A stretch of 64,000 nt of DNA from Cunninghamella blakesleeana (Eukaryota > Mucoromycota > Mucoromycetes > Mucorales > Cunninghamellaceae), in NCBI GenBank assembly GCA_017871115.1, contig JAFCIZ010000002.1, positions 3,059,501 to 3,123,500 of the forward strand, in the 5' to 3' direction. The notes beneath the pieces are model-generated. The model ran no database searches. It saw only the letters and a program-made list of their open reading frames with translations, and was not told the DNA's origin. The position numbers were made by a program, and so were the translations under genes. Below are positions 1-13,250 of the stretch, piece by piece; positions within the stretch are counted from its first letter, which is position 1, and the number at the start of each line of letters is the position of its first letter.

Positions 1-2677
1 ATTATGTATATTCAATGTTTCATCCCGTAGTGGATGTACAATAGGTACATTTGATGATTTTGGTATAAAGGATTTTTGAAGTTCGTTTAACAAAGACCAT
101 TTCATTTGACCAACAGACCAGCGATGCAACACACCCCAAGGAGAACGAGGTCGATAACCGAATATCAATGCTTGGAAACTAACAAATAAACCAAACAACC
201 CACCAAAGACACCGGTTGCATTGACAATAGCAAAAGCCCGCTGTTCATTTAAAGCTTTAATTTTATAAGTTGCAGGATAAATATGAAGTGAACCAATAGG
301 AGAAGGTAATGTTGAATAGAAAGAAGAGAATTTTTCAGATTGAACTTTAGTCTCGATTTCATGATATATTTCCACTTGAGATGAATAACCAACATAGTTC
401 CATAAGGTATCCTTTAAAGAAATACGTTGAATCAATTCATAGCTTCCACTAGAAACCACATTTGTATCTAAATAATACACGTTATTGGATAAATAACCAT
501 TATTATCAGATGACCGAAATTCAAATTCTTCCAAATTATTTTTCCAATGAAATTCTTTATGATAAGGATCGTCGATATTATACACTAAAAGATTAGGATT
601 ATGCAAAGTATTATAAAACCCAACTTCTAACCCTGTTGGATTACCAAAATAATAATCAAATTTGAGATAGGATCCATTTGCTGCAAAACGATCCGATGTT
701 TTCCCTAATTGAAAAGAAGATGGTGCCCGGAATAAATAACAGTATGGATGTTTGCTGTGGTATTCCATTTTCATTGGTATAATATAATCCGAACATTGCT
801 TTCCAAAATCTGTACTACATCTAATAGTTGTATCTGGATCATTAAAACAAAACCGAATATCTGTTTTTAAAAAGAAACAGGGATGAATAAAAAAAAAAAA
901 AAGAATAAAACACCCAACTGCTATTTTATTTTTTTATTTTACCAGGCGCATCGACTGTTAAAGAAGGATTCTCCATATAAGAAGCTTGGTCAATAATAGG
1001 ACTATTCACCACCTGACTAACCAAAGTAAACAACAAAAATACTAAAAAGCTACTATATAAAAATGTGAGAGATAACCGTACTGTTTCAGCCCAAATTGGT
1101 TCACCAATTCTAAAGTAATAATAAAAATGATTCATGTTATACAAATTTTTTACAAGTACATCTATCTCTATACATGCATAATTATCTTATATATATATGT
1201 ATGTTACCTTGGGCTCCAAACAGATTCTTTAATGGTATTAAACCATGATATAGATAATTGTTTCCATTTACGACCCATTTTTATCACCAAAAATATGACC
1301 GTTAAAAAACAAATTCCACCAACAATACCCAATACAATATGTAATACACGTCGCGTTGATAAAACTGGCAAAATATATTCATTTTCCATTTCAATATTGG
1401 ATATCCATTTCATAGATACAGTATCAAATAAAAATATACCATTGTTAACTGACTGATATGTTGTTCCAAAGGCAAACATCATTGTATTATCGTTTATCAT
1501 TAAACCGTTAGCGTTTGATTGCGGTATTGGCTGACTCAAAAAGCTGGAACCTTCTATAGGGTACCATTGCCAAGTATCTGTATTTAATACGGCAAGCATA
1601 TCATTAACATGTTTGTCAGATGATATATATATTTGAAATGGTGGAGCTACTTCATTTTGTCCTAATTTATATTAAAATAATAATAATTAATAAATATATA
1701 AATGGTAGTAAAAAAACGCGTGAAAGGAAAAAAAAAAAAAATTCAAGGTTTGAAAGAGAAAATAATTACCTCCGCCAATTAAGATTGAATTCGGGCTGCC
1801 TTTTTATAAAAAAAAAATCATATTAATTTTTTCGTGCTCTTTCTTTTTCAACATTTTTTTTTTTTCTTTATATACCTTTTACTGCAGTATGATAAGTTCT
1901 TGATTTTGGATATGGTCCTTTTAGTGGTTGCTCTAACCACTGGCTTGTAGCTGTATCATATATCAAAGCTTTTGACATTTCTATTAAAGTTCTTGTTCCA
2001 TTAGTTAAAAGTTGATTATTTTGACAAAGATAGCCACCTAAAAAAACGACTTGACCATTATTCATTAAAGTAGCTGAATGACCGCATCGATAAATAGTAT
2101 TTATATTTGTTGGTAATGCTAATTGTGTCCATTGTTTAGAAAGAAGATCAAAAGTCCAAAAGTCGTTTAAGGCGTGTGTAGTATTTTCTCCACCGTAAAC
2201 ATATATTGATGTATCGTTCAGTAAAAAGGCAGAGTGATACTGACGTGAAAAAGGTAATAATAACGACTGATCGTTAATATTACTGTTGTTATTATCCACC
2301 GTTGTATTATTATTATTTATATTTATATTATTATTATTATTATTAGTTTCTATAGATATCCATGATTTTGTAGATGAATCAAACCGTTGAATTGATAAAT
2401 AAACATCACTTTGGTTAGCATTACCAACGGATAAAAAACTAGATTGATTATGAAACGGTAAACCAACAGCATACATCCATTTTAGTTTTGATTTTGTATC
2501 GATTTGAATTGGTGAATAATTATTATTGATTGTCAAAGCATCTAATATCCAAAGGTTCCCTTGCCCTCCACCATAAATATATATAGTATTATTTAATTTG
2601 ACAGATGTTAATCCTGGTAATTGTATCCCTGTACTTCTTGGCTCATAAGAGATTGTATCAGTGATCCAACTTGACAT
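1..2677 (-). CDS. Kelch-repeat membrane protein with C-terminal transmembrane domain (3' end outside window)
   Basis: Four exons read right to left: 2677-1876, 1661-1208, 1109-943 and 860-1. They give 761 codons in one frame with no stop, so the C-terminus lies beyond the left edge. Residues 1-300 carry kelch-type blades (IYIYGGG, IYVYGGENTT, VVFLGGYL), i.e. a beta-propeller. A transmembrane helix (HIVLGIVGGICFLTVIFLVI) follows, then a second one after WAETVRLSLTFLY. Next comes a roughly 230-residue part with several cysteines (RFCFNDPD, RCSTDFGKQC), and another helix (TGVFGGLFGLFVSFQALIF) near position 190. The layout suggests a surface or endomembrane protein with a propeller and a Cys-containing domain. 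I recognise the arrangement as typical of Mucoromycota but know no function. The start at 2677 shows no clear signal peptide, so a short upstream exon may be missing. Confidence 0.72.
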
Positions 2678-3056
2678 ATTTATTTGGTATAAAATTTAGT
2701 TTATTATCTTTTATTTTTACAAAAAAAAAAAAAAGGAAATTATATTTAAATTTAAATTTATATTATAAAGGGATGATTATAATGGTTATATAGTATTAAA
2801 ATTAATAATAATAAAAAATTAAAAAATAGAAAAGTATGAAAGTTTGAATGAAAAAAAAAAAAAGAGGAAAAGAAAAGAAAAATAATAAAAAAGAAGAGTG
2901 AGAAATTATAATCAGGAGTTAAAAAATTGTAAACACCAAGAAAAAAAAATGAAGGAGATGATTTATGATGCTAAAAGTTGATTTATTGTGATGCACGATT
3001 ATATTTAAAAAAAAAAAGGAGGGAGAAAAAAAATAAAGTTGATCATTATTTTTAGT
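2678..3056. other. Intergenic, A/T homopolymer-rich
   Basis: This lies between the stop of the aspartic protease and the start of the kelch gene, both on the minus strand. It holds several poly-A runs and AAAAGAAAAG-like purine tracts, which on the minus strand are pyrimidine tracts upstream of the kelch start. I see no reading frame or RNA gene. Confidence 0.6.
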
Positions 3057-3857
3057 TTAAATTGGTAAACCAAAAATCGAATTAGGGTAGAGATAGCCAA
3101 GTTTAGTAACACTCTGGGCAATACCAATGTATTTTTCTTTTGTATGAAATTCTAAATAAAAAGATCTGAAAAAAGGACCACCTAAATGAATTTCATCGTT
3201 TTTACTATTCACAACAGCGGAATAACACCCAGCTTTGTGAGTGATAATATATTGATGAGGAGGGATCACCACATTAATTCCATTAAATTGAATTACTAAT
3301 CCTTTTTGATTTTTTTCATGTAAAATATCACAAGAAACTTGATAAATATCCTTTTCAGCATTATAGTAAGCACCAATAGCTTTGTTGAATTTCTGAGCTG
3401 CGTATCGAGGGAAATGAAGATAAGGTGTACTACTATCAACAACACCATATTCTTCCATTACAAAGTCGATTTGTTCGAGGAAAGGTAATACTTTTTGTGT
3501 TAGAGACATATAATCTGGTGATTCTGTCAATCTTAATGATCGAATTGGCAATTTCCAATAAGATGATGAATCTTGTCTTTTGACTGAAAATGTATGTTGT
3601 AATGATAGTTTATATAATTTTCCTGTATATTTTGTAGGATCTGGTCCTAATGCCCATTCAAAAGTACTATGCACACCATCTCTTTTTTTAAATGATTCTG
3701 AAGGAGGAGCATCACCTGCACTATAACCTGTTGAGGTACTTCGATCATCTCCCACTATATTAAAAAAGAAAAAAAAAAAAAAAAAATAGGAATAAGTTAA
3801 TTTGATCATTCTTTATATATATTTATTTATTTTTTATTTATTTTTTTATTTATATTT

Positions 3858-3888
<31 letters not shown>

Positions 3889-4368
3889 CCTGCACGACCA
3901 AGAACTCCTGCTAAATGTTCTAATCCTTGTAAAAGTCCTAAAAAAGTATAATAATTATAATAAAATAAATAAATAATCTATATACTATATATATAAAAAA
4001 ATAAATTTATTACAATAAATCAATTAAATTAAATAATTATTTACCTTGAGCACTATCAAGATATTTTGCAAAAGCACCAAAATCACCCACAGCAAGTCTA
4101 CCATCTATTTTTATTATTTTAATAATAAATATATAAAAGAATTAATTGAAAAATAATAAAATATAAAAAATAGGATATGAATTATTATCTTACTTGTGCC
4201 ACTAGGATAAGATTTAGGAAGATAAACTTGATATGCTTCACCTAAAAGATGCTTTGGAAAACGAACGATATCATGCTGTTCACTTTCTAAAGTTAAAGTA
4301 TCCTTTTAAAAATAAATATATAAAAAAAAAAAAAAGAATATCAATAATTAATTATTAAAAAAAGGTTG

Positions 4369-4405
<37 letters not shown>

Positions 4406-4985
4406 ATCATTTACCAATTCAGGTCGAACACGAACAGAACTTCCATCGATGTAATCGACAGTGATAGTATAGTCAAAAGCAGTGTTTGTACTTGACTGAT
4501 CTTTGTGAAATTTATTTTTATCATCTACACTTGTGCATACAGAAGAATTACACTATCATAATAATAATAATAATAATAATAAAAAGAAAAAACGATGATT
4601 AAGTTAATGAAATCTAACTTTAATACATGATGTTTATTTTATTTATTTTTTATAATACCTTATCGGACATCACCCAAGAAACTACAGAACCAGTATCAAA
4701 AACACCATTAAAAGATTGAGAGGGAGTACCATATGCAAATTCAATAATAGGCTAACATAAATTAATTATTATTATTGTTATTATGAGTTACTTCGATAAT
4801 CACACCTTTACTTTTATTTTTTGTTTACTTACCACCCCATATGCAAATCTCAATGGTATTTTAACAAGACGATCAGTATGTGGGATTTCTAACATTTGAT
4901 TTTGTAAAGTGGGCACATCATAAGCATGTATGATATTTTTATTAAATAGTAATATTGATAGTGATAATAATAAATAACTAAACAT
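3057..4985 (-). CDS. Secreted pepsin-family (A1) aspartic protease
   Basis: Seven exons: 4985-4833, 4751-4659, 4552-4415, 4302-4194, 4104-4045, 3937-3890 and 3754-3057, giving 432 residues. The chosen start gives a signal peptide (MFSYLLLSLSILLF, ending near IIHA). Upstream in-frame methionine codons were not used because they would bury that signal. The first catalytic motif is VFDTGSVVSWV in exon 2, the usual DTGS with the following Trp. The second lobe has GVVDSSTPYLHFP, i.e. Asp-Ser-Ser where most members have D-T/S-G. Length fits a typical A1 protease (about 400 residues). It probably acts in the secretory pathway or outside the cell in protein degradation. Its promoter region is shared with the divergent WDR70 gene. 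Confidence 0.85.
3862..3889. repeat. (TA)n microsatellite in intron
   Basis: A pure TA dinucleotide run in the last intron of the aspartic protease gene. A similar run of about 30 bp occurs in another intron of the same gene near 4372-4401. Confidence 0.85.
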
Positions 4986-5968
4986 TATAAAATAAAAGAA
5001 TGGTAGGAAATAATAGCAAGAACAAGAATTAGATATTAAAAAAAGAATAAAAAGCAAATATATATGGTTGATTCTTATACTTTTTTATTTTAAAATAAAA
5101 ATTACCTTTTTTTTAGGGGAAAATATAAAGGAGACCGAAGGATTGTTTTTATTTTATTTTTAAAAAGAAAAAATAGAGAAGAGGTCTTGCTATAATTATC
5201 AATATTCTCCCTATTAATTAATATGAAACAAGAATGTGTTCAAAAAGCGATCGTAAACTACGTAAATTCCAAATAAAGTAGACAGATGGCACGTTTTTCT
5301 TTCTTTTTTTTGATCGTAATCCATTGAGGAGTTTTGTTTTTTTTTATCGACATAAAGTTTATTTTTCCTATCCCCATGATATTTCTCCATACAATATGTA
5401 ACTCTTTGTTATTACTATCGTAGTTATATTTCCCAGAGTCAGTGATCGCTGTTATTTATTTTTTTTACCAGAATAGAAATGCACGTAAATAACAACATTG
5501 CATATTAAAACAAAGTTTAAATTCAATATAATGAATTTTGGGGTTTTCTTTTTTTTTGGATAGAATACATCAACAGGTATTTCCATCTTTTGATCTTCAC
5601 CGATCGATCATTGTATATCAGGTTTTAATAATTAAATAAACTGGTTTCAATTTTAATGTCATTCAAATATGGGCCCATATGTAATATAATCAATCTATCA
5701 ATTAAATGAAAGATGTCATCATATATTTAAAAAAAAAAAATGATTGTTTTCATGTGATATCTTATAAAATGTTGTCGAAAAGAAGAGTGTTGTTAAAGTT
5801 TCATCTTTGTAAGGTGTAGTATCAAGTAGCTGGTTTTCAATTTTTTTTTAAAAAAAACATTTGGCAAGACTTTTTATATTGAAGTAAAACTATTTGATGT
5901 TGTAATAAGAGTTAAAAAAATTAACACCCCAGGAATAACACAATAATAAGTAAAGGTTTATAAAATAC

Positions 5969-6001
<33 letters not shown>

Positions 6002-6274
6002 CTTGTAAAGCAATAACTTGCTTTATAATATACATACACATATATATAAGAAACAATATTAAGAATAAGATTACTTTTCATAAAAGAAATAATCTTCAGC
6101 ATAAAAAATTTAATTTGCTTGAAAAAAATAATAATTAATTAACGCCGCTCAATTTTTTTTTTCTCTCTCTCTTTCGCTCTTTATTTTTATTTTATTTAAT
6201 TCTATTATTATTATTATTTTGTTGCTGTTGTTGTCACTATTATTTAACTTATTTACTATTGTTATTTATACAAA
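4986..6274. other. Divergent promoter region, protease (-) / WDR70 (+)
   Basis: About 1.3 kb without a supported gene between two divergent starts. A pyrimidine-rich tract (TTTTTCTCTCTCTCTTTCGC, near 6151-6180) lies about 100 bp before the WDR70 start, and a matching purine tract (AAAAATAGAGAAGAGG) near 5170 faces the protease. A 17-codon ATG-initiated frame at 5222-5275 was judged too short and isolated to call. Confidence 0.55.
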
Positions 6275-8700
6275 ATGGCATCAAATGACAACAACTGGGA
6301 TACGTTTGCTTCCATGTTTCCAACATCTTTTGGAAAAAAACAAAAGAAAAATGCTAACCTGACCAATTTTGAAAATACAAAACGACAGGTAATATATAGT
6401 TAGTATTTCTTCCGTTTAATTATACTCATTTATCTTGATTGGCTAATATATTAAATTAATATTTATAATAGACAAATGTTATAGATAATGTTACTTCCCC
6501 ACAAACATCAAATTCAAAAAACGATGATCGATTAAAAAACATAGATCAAACCGCAAACAATATAAAAATAAAAGAGGATAAAAAAAAAGACACTAAAGAT
6601 CAGAAAGAGGAAGACGAAATAAACGAAAATCGAGAGGAAGAGGAAGAGGAAGAAGAAGAAGAAGAAGAGGAGGAGGAGGACGATGATGAAATAAGTGACC
6701 ACAGCTCTAATTTGCCTATATCGCACGAAGTATCCTTAAAAGATCATACACGCGTTGTCTCAGCCTTAACATTAGATCCAGCTGGAGCAAGATTAATTAC
6801 TGGTGGATACGATTATGATATAAAGCTATGGGATTTTGCAGGTATGGATAAAACATTTAGACCTTTCCGTAGCTTTCAACCATTTGGGGATTACCAAATT
6901 CATGATATACAATACTCAAACAGTGGAGATACCTTTCTTGCAGCAACAGGTAGTTCATGTGTTAAATTATTTAATCGTGATGGGATAGAACAATTGGAAT
7001 ACACCAAGGGAGATCCTTATATACGTGACTTAAGACACACAGCAGGTCACGTTGGTGGAATAACAAGTATTCGATGGCATCCAGTAGATCGAAACACATT
7101 TGCCACATCTTCGCAGGATGGAACTGTACGACTCTGGGATATAGAAAATAAAAGGAAACAAAAAGATGTCATTGCTTATAAATCAAAAGAACGAGGGGGT
7201 CGATCTTCAGCTACTGCTTTAACTTATACTCATGATGCAAAATTATTAGCAGCGGCCTTTCAGGATGGTACAATTAATTTATGGTCTAGCCAAGGCCCAT
7301 TTATTCGCCCTTCTATCGCCATTACAGATGCTCATCAAAAACAATCGGAAACATCAAGTCTTGTTTTTTCAAAGGATAATTTTACACTTGTATCCAGAGG
7401 TGGTGATGAATCCGTCAAAGGTAAAAAATAAAAATAAAAATAGAGAGGAAAAAAAATGTATATAATTTTTTTTAAAAAAAAAAAAAAGCAATGACGATAA
7501 TATTAAATTTACTTTTTGTATTTCATTTATTTTATTATTTAAAAAAAAATAGTATGGGATATTAGAAATATTAAAAAACCCATCAATGTACAATATAATT
7601 TAGATATAGTAAACCCTGAAGCTAATGTAATATTCAGTCCTGATGAAAGATTAATCTTGACTGGTACAGCTTGTCCTAAAGGCCAAGGTGTTGGAAAATT
7701 AGTCATGATGGATAGACATACCCTTGAAATTCTAAGAACAATGCGTAAGTTTGCACACAATTGAAAAAAAAAAAAAAATTAAAATTATAATTTAAATAGG
7801 TCTATTAATACATTATTTTTTATTTTTTATTTTTTATAAAAATAATAGATATTGGACAATCAAGTGTAGTTAGGGTATTATGGCATCCACGTATTAACCA
7901 AATATTCACAGGTAGTGCTGATGGGACAGTTCATGCATTCTATAGTCCAACTCATTCAGCTCGAGGTGTTAAAATGTGTGTGGTCAAGGAACAAAAGAAA
8001 CGTGCTGTTGATGATTATGAAATAGATAGACCAATCATTACTCCTCACGCCCTTCCTATGTTTAAAACTGAACGTGCGAAGAGTCAGAAACGTAAATTAA
8101 CGAAAATTAGACAAGATCCAAAATTATCTCATAAACCAGGTATTAATAAAAAAAGAATAGAATTGATTTCATCATTATAATATATATGCTATTTATTTTA
8201 ATTAATATATATTACTATCTTCGCCAATATTATTATTTTAAATTTAATTATAGATTTACCTGTTGGCAGCCATGGTGTTGGTGGTAGAGTAGGGCAAGGT
8301 CAACAGCATGCAATCATTAAAGGACTTTCAAAAGACACTAGAAGAGGTAATATATTTATATATTTGAATTGATAATGATGTACAACATATTGTGACAAAA
8401 TTGGCTTTCTTATTTTTATTATAATTTTATATATTAAATAGACGAAGATCCGCGCGCTGCCTTACTTAAATATGCTGAAGAATCAACCAGTGATCCTCAA
8501 TGGGTTGGAAATGGTAAATAAAACAAAAGAAAAAAAGAAAAAGTATAGGATGATAATGGTAACAATAATAAACTTATTAAAAAAAATTTTATATTTTATT
8601 TTAAACAGTTTATAAGGAAACCCAACCAAAACCAGTATTTTCGCTTGAAGAAGATGATGATGATGAAGTGGATCATAAGTCAAAAAAGGTTAAAAAATAA
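6275..8700 (+). CDS. WDR70: WDR70-type WD40 repeat protein
   Basis: Seven exons: 6275-6388, 6472-7420, 7553-7744, 7849-8139, 8254-8346, 8442-8513 and 8609-8700 (600 residues). The N-terminus FASMFPTSFGKK is followed by an acidic run, mostly Glu, then WD40 blades beginning at LPISHEVSLKDHTRVVSALT (GGYDYDIKLWDF, SSQDGTVRLWDI, AAFQDGTINLW, VWDIRNIKKP). A long C-terminal tail includes RPIITPHALPMF and ends in a basic stretch. The N-terminal motif, blade content and tail match WDR70 (gastrulation-defective homologue). Known family role: a nuclear protein linked to CRL4 ubiquitin ligase, H2B monoubiquitination and DNA double-strand-break resection. That role here is by homology only. The gene sits only 188 bp upstream of the CorA gene on the same strand. 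Confidence 0.88.
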
Positions 8701-8888
8701 AAACATTATGCGCTTATCGATGGATTCAAAAAAAATGCGGAGTTTATTTTTTTGCCATTTTTTTAAAATAAAATAAAATTCCTTTTTGATTCATATTTTT
8801 TGTTTTCCTTCTCTTTCTTTCCTTTGCTTTTTTTTTTTTTACTTTCTTTCTCTCTCTTTTATTTTTTTAAAAAAATCTACTAATCATC
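8701..8888. promoter_or_regulatory. Short intergenic spacer with CT-rich tract before CorA gene
   Basis: 188 bp between the WDR70 stop and the transporter start. It is dominated by a T/C tract (CTTCTCTTTCTTTCCTTTGC and a long T run, 8808-8870) ending about 20 bp before the ATG. It is probably both terminator of one gene and core promoter of the next; this is inferred from position and composition. Confidence 0.5.
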
Positions 8889-11377
8889 ATGCCTAAAACA
8901 AAAAGAAATAATAGAAATAATAGAAATAAACAAGGTTATGAATCCATACCATCTCCAACACAAGAAACAGCTTATAACTCAATTAATACAAATGTAAATT
9001 TTAAATAATACACTAATACTAAAAAAGTATACTCTGACACAAATAAAAAAAAGACGAAAAAAAGAAGCTAGTTTTATTAATTCGCTCAATCTTTTTCATG
9101 TACTTGTATAATAAAAATAAAAATTAAAAATATATATAGATCCCACAATACTCTCAATCACTCATGGCAGGACAAGGCTATTTCACTACTTCACCACAAA
9201 ACGAAAATTTATTGATTGATATTAATGATAATCTTAACAATGATAGTAACACAAACCGGAATGACATGAACTATTTCAATAGCCAAACTTTCCAACATAA
9301 TAATAATAATAATAATAATCACAATAATGATATGAATAATAATGACTATGAATCAGATGTAGACACTACAGCTTCACATCAAGATGATATTTGTATCCCA
9401 ACATCTATCCCTAAAGAACAGGAAACTGGTATTGATTATTTTGCTCTGGACGCTTATTTAGAAGAAGAACGCCATAATATAAAAACATCACCTAGTACAC
9501 CTACATCATTAAACCAACGTCGAAGAAGACTATCTACTATGATTGATTCAAGACGTATTAGTTTATATGGCGACCGTAAAAAGGTAATATATATAAATAA
9601 AGAAAATAAAAAAAAGAGATAAGGGTGAAAAGATAAAAAGGAAAAAATAGCATGCATAAAGTTCAAAATAATAACAATAATAGTAATATTATTATTATTA
9701 TTATTATTGCCTTTTTTCCGTCAATTTATACGTATAGTTTTCAGATATAGAAGATTCAAATACTTTTCGTATTACATACTATTCAACCGCAGAAGAATCT
9801 ACTATTCATGCTAGGCATATATGTGAAATTCCTTCGGAGGGTAAATCATTAAGTGATATGATCAAGAAAGGCTGCTTTTGGTTAGACATCTTAAACCCAA
9901 CAGATTCAGAAATGAAATCATTATGTCAGGTATAAATATATATAAAAATGTTTAAATTTATCAACGAAGTTTATCTATTTATACTTATATGCACTATTAT
10001 TATTATTATTATTATTTTACTTATATTGAATAGGCCTTTAGAATTCATCCTTTAACCGAAGAAGATATTACTATGGAAGAACAACGTGAAAAATGCGACG
10101 TTTATCATAATTATTATTTTATTTGTTTCAGAAGCTTTGAACAAGACCCAATGTCCCCTTTTTATTTACAGCCACTAGCTATATATATCGTAGTATTGAA
10201 AGAAGGCGTTATAACGGTAACACATATATAAATATAAATATAGATAGATATATAATTAATTTAATTTTATTATGAATATAATTACTGGTATGGTATGTAC
10301 TTAATCATATATTTACATATATTTATATAATAGTTTCATTTTAAACCTACACCACATCCACACAATGTACGTAAACGAATCAAACAACTAAGAGATTATA
10401 TAAAGGTTACACCAGGTATGGAATTTTAAGCATTTTTTTAATATATTCCAACTATGTATATTTATAACAATATTTGCATGTATATATTTATAAACTTTTT
10501 TATATAGATTGGATTTGCTATGGATTACTAGATAATATTACAGATTCCTTTGCACCATTGATCAAATCTATTGAATTCGAAGTAGACTCTATCGATGAAT
10601 TAGTACTGATATTAAAAGAATCTGAACAATCCGATATGTTACGGCGTATAGGTTACTGTAGAAAAAGGGTAATGAGTTTACTTAGATTATTGGTCCCAAA
10701 AGCAGATGTAGTCAAAACATTGATCAAACGAGGTGAAACGAAACCAGCAGATGCAACCTGGCCCGCACTAAGTACTGAAGTATCACTATTTCTTGGTGAT
10801 GTTCAAGGTAAAATAAACTGTATTTAAAATACAATATATAATTATAGAGAGCAAAAGAGAAAAAAAAAATTGATAAAATTTAGATAAAATTTAGATAAAA
10901 TTTTTAATTCATTCCTTATAATTTTTTTTAAAAAAAAATTGAATGATAGATCATATTTTAACAATGCTCCAATCGCTTAACCATTATGAAAAAATATCAT
11001 CCCGATCCCATTCTAATTATTTGGCACAAATTTCAATTGAAATGACTCAAACAAATAATGACATCAATGATATATTATCAAAATTGACAGCTCTTGGTAG
11101 TGTACTGGTTCCAATGAATCTAGTAACTGGTTTATGGGGTATGAACGTAATGGTGCCTGGACAATTACAAGAGGTAATATACATCTTTTCAATAAGAATA
11201 AGGATATATAGTTATGAAAATAGGAATAATAAAGAAGTTGATTAATTAATAATATATATGAATATATGAATATATTTACAATGATAGGATTTAACTTGGT
11301 TTACTTGTATTACTGGATCCATTCTCACCTTTTGTATATCTATGACATTACTTATGAGATATTATAATATTGTTTAA
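8889..11377 (+). CDS. CorA-family Mg2+ transporter, Alr1/Mnr2 type
   Basis: Eight exons: 8889-8993, 9140-9583, 9738-9929, 10034-10216, 10334-10415, 10508-10807, 10950-11173 and 11288-11377 (539 residues). Residues 1-180 are hydrophilic and Asn-rich. The conserved CorA cytosolic domain follows (GCFWLDILNPTDSEMKSLC; IHPLTEEDITMEEQREKCDVY). Near the C-terminus come a first transmembrane segment with the pore signature GLWGMN and a second (FTCITGSILTFCISMTLL), ending in a short basic tail (MRYYNIV). The long N-terminus and eukaryotic HPLTEEDI block are those of fungal Alr/Mnr2 proteins, which move Mg2+ across the plasma or vacuolar membrane. Which membrane cannot be told. Exon 3 was placed at the TAG ending at 9737 because the next AG would put a stop in frame. 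Confidence 0.9.
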
Positions 11378-11690
11378 TTTGCAATTCCATTTAAAAAGTA
11401 ATAAATATGACAATAAGAACTATTGAATTGTTTAATCACTATTATTATTTAAATTAAATATCGACTATCATACATAGTTAATTACTGTCATACTAAAACA
11501 CACACACACATATATATAAAAAACACTTTAATGATATATATTATATATAATAGTACAACTTTATTATATTTTTAATTTTTTTAATATACATTTGTTACAA
11601 AATCTACACTATAGATCTTATAAAGTGGGCAAATAATAAGTACAGTTATTTTCTTTTTAAATAAAATAAAATAATTGGTTATAAAATGAT
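11378..11690. other. Convergent 3' region
   Basis: Between the stops of the CorA gene (+) and allantoicase (-). A/T rich with a short (AC)n(AT)n run near 11501-11520. No gene seen. Confidence 0.6.
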
Positions 11691-13250
11691 TTAAACACCA
11701 TTGATGATTTCTAAAGTGTGGATATTAGGACGGGCAATAGGGAGTTGAGGAATTTCACCACCTTCACGGACACCATAAAGACGGATACGTTTGAAACCAC
11801 CATCTAAAAATAATAATAAATAATATTTAATTAATTTACCATTCAACAATAATATTACCATTACTTATTATACAATGTAATCGCCTCATTTTTTATCTTA
11901 TTTATTCTATATAAATCAAACTTACCAGGAATAATAGTAACCTTAGCATGAGTAAAGACTTTATCAGTTTCAGGAAGATCAAAGTAGAAGATATCGTGAG
12001 GACCAACAGAGACAGGTTCAACTAAGGTAGTCCATTTAGCATCAGCAGCAGGGACTTCATCATCAGAGTTGGTGGCTTCTAATTTAACCTTATTAGGATA
12101 ATTACCACAGTAGTGAGAAGTATCCAATTCGGCCTTTAATAAATGACCTTTAGCACCTAAACGAATAGTAACATAATCAACGTGACCTGGGGTACGAGAA
12201 CGTTTGGTTTCCCAACCATCACCCATGTTTTGACCACGACCGGGTAATAATACATTGGATCCAGGAGTATAATGAGAGTTACTGACTTCTACGGCTTTAG
12301 CACCATTACCAAGGAAAGCAAGGTCAACAATTTCACTATTAAAAAAAAAAATGAGTACATTATAATTTCACTCTCTCTATATATTTTTGACCAGGATGAT
12401 AATAATAGATCATACCCAAACATCTTCCTTTCTCTTTTTTTTTTTTTTGTTATCACTTTATAATACTTACTTTTTGTTTTCACCCCAGATAGGACTAACG
12501 TTACCGTAAGCACGGAAACGAGCAATACCACCATCAGGAATATTATTTAAACGAAGATGAGTATAAACAGCAGATTCCTTTTCTAATTCAAAAACGTTGT
12601 GGCAAGTGGGAGGAAGTTCAACCTTTGGTAAAATTTCAGTCCATTTGACATTATCGGCTAAAACATCACCTTCAGGAACAAAAGCACCTTCAACGGAAGC
12701 GAAAGGAGCTTGGTTACCGGTGAAATAATGAGTATCAATATCAAAACCACGGAAAGAACCTGGGAATCCTAATTTGAGAACAGCCCTATATATATATAAA
12801 AAAGGAAATAATATAAAAAAGATAAGAAAAAAGATAAATAAATAAACAAGGTTCCCTCCCTTTATATTCTTTTTTCTCTTTTGCATTATATTATTACCAA
12901 TCATAAGTGGGATTATGACGCTTGGTTTCCCAACCATCCATCCAAGCACCAGTATCAACGAAGCGACCAGGACAGTGAAGAGGAGGAGCAGGGTTGATCA
13001 TGTTGGTAGCAGGAGCAAAGAATTCATTGGTAACATAAACAATAGAAGTACCAGTAGCAGAGCTAGCCAAATCTATTCAAATCAAAATAAATAAATATTG
13101 ATAAATAAACAAACATCCTTCCTACTTGCATATATTCTTTTATATTATTTTTTTTGACATGTTTAAAAAACAATCGATTCACATACCAGTAAGATTAGCT
13201 AAAGAAGATTTAGAAAAGTTTTCATATTCAATACGTTTATAACCGGCCAT
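11691..13250 (-). CDS. Allantoicase
   Basis: Five exons: 13250-13187, 13072-12898, 12785-12471, 12335-11926 and 11803-11691 (358 residues, the usual size). The protein has the duplicated allantoicase fold: the two halves carry matching motifs MDGWETKRHN and MGDGWETKRSRTPGHVD, and two matching DGG(F/I)xRxRxYG blocks. Allantoicase hydrolyses allantoate to ureidoglycolate and urea in purine degradation, allowing purines to be used as nitrogen source. No other purine-degradation gene is seen nearby. The minus-strand promoter side holds a poly-pyrimidine tract (near 13300-13330) and a TCCGGAGCTT motif near 13378. Confidence 0.95.

Noticed and set aside
926..1144. Independent small membrane protein starting at 1135
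   Set aside because: A splice from 1208 to 1109 joins this segment in frame to the upstream kelch protein, and 943 to 860 joins it to the downstream domain, so it is an internal exon.
5222..5275. 17-codon ATG frame (MKQECVQKAIVNYVNSK)
   Set aside because: Too short, no splice partner and no recognisable family; more likely chance in a promoter region.
9745..9929. CorA exon 3 starting after the TCAG at 9744
   Set aside because: That acceptor puts TAG in frame two codons later; the TAG acceptor ending at 9737 keeps the frame open.
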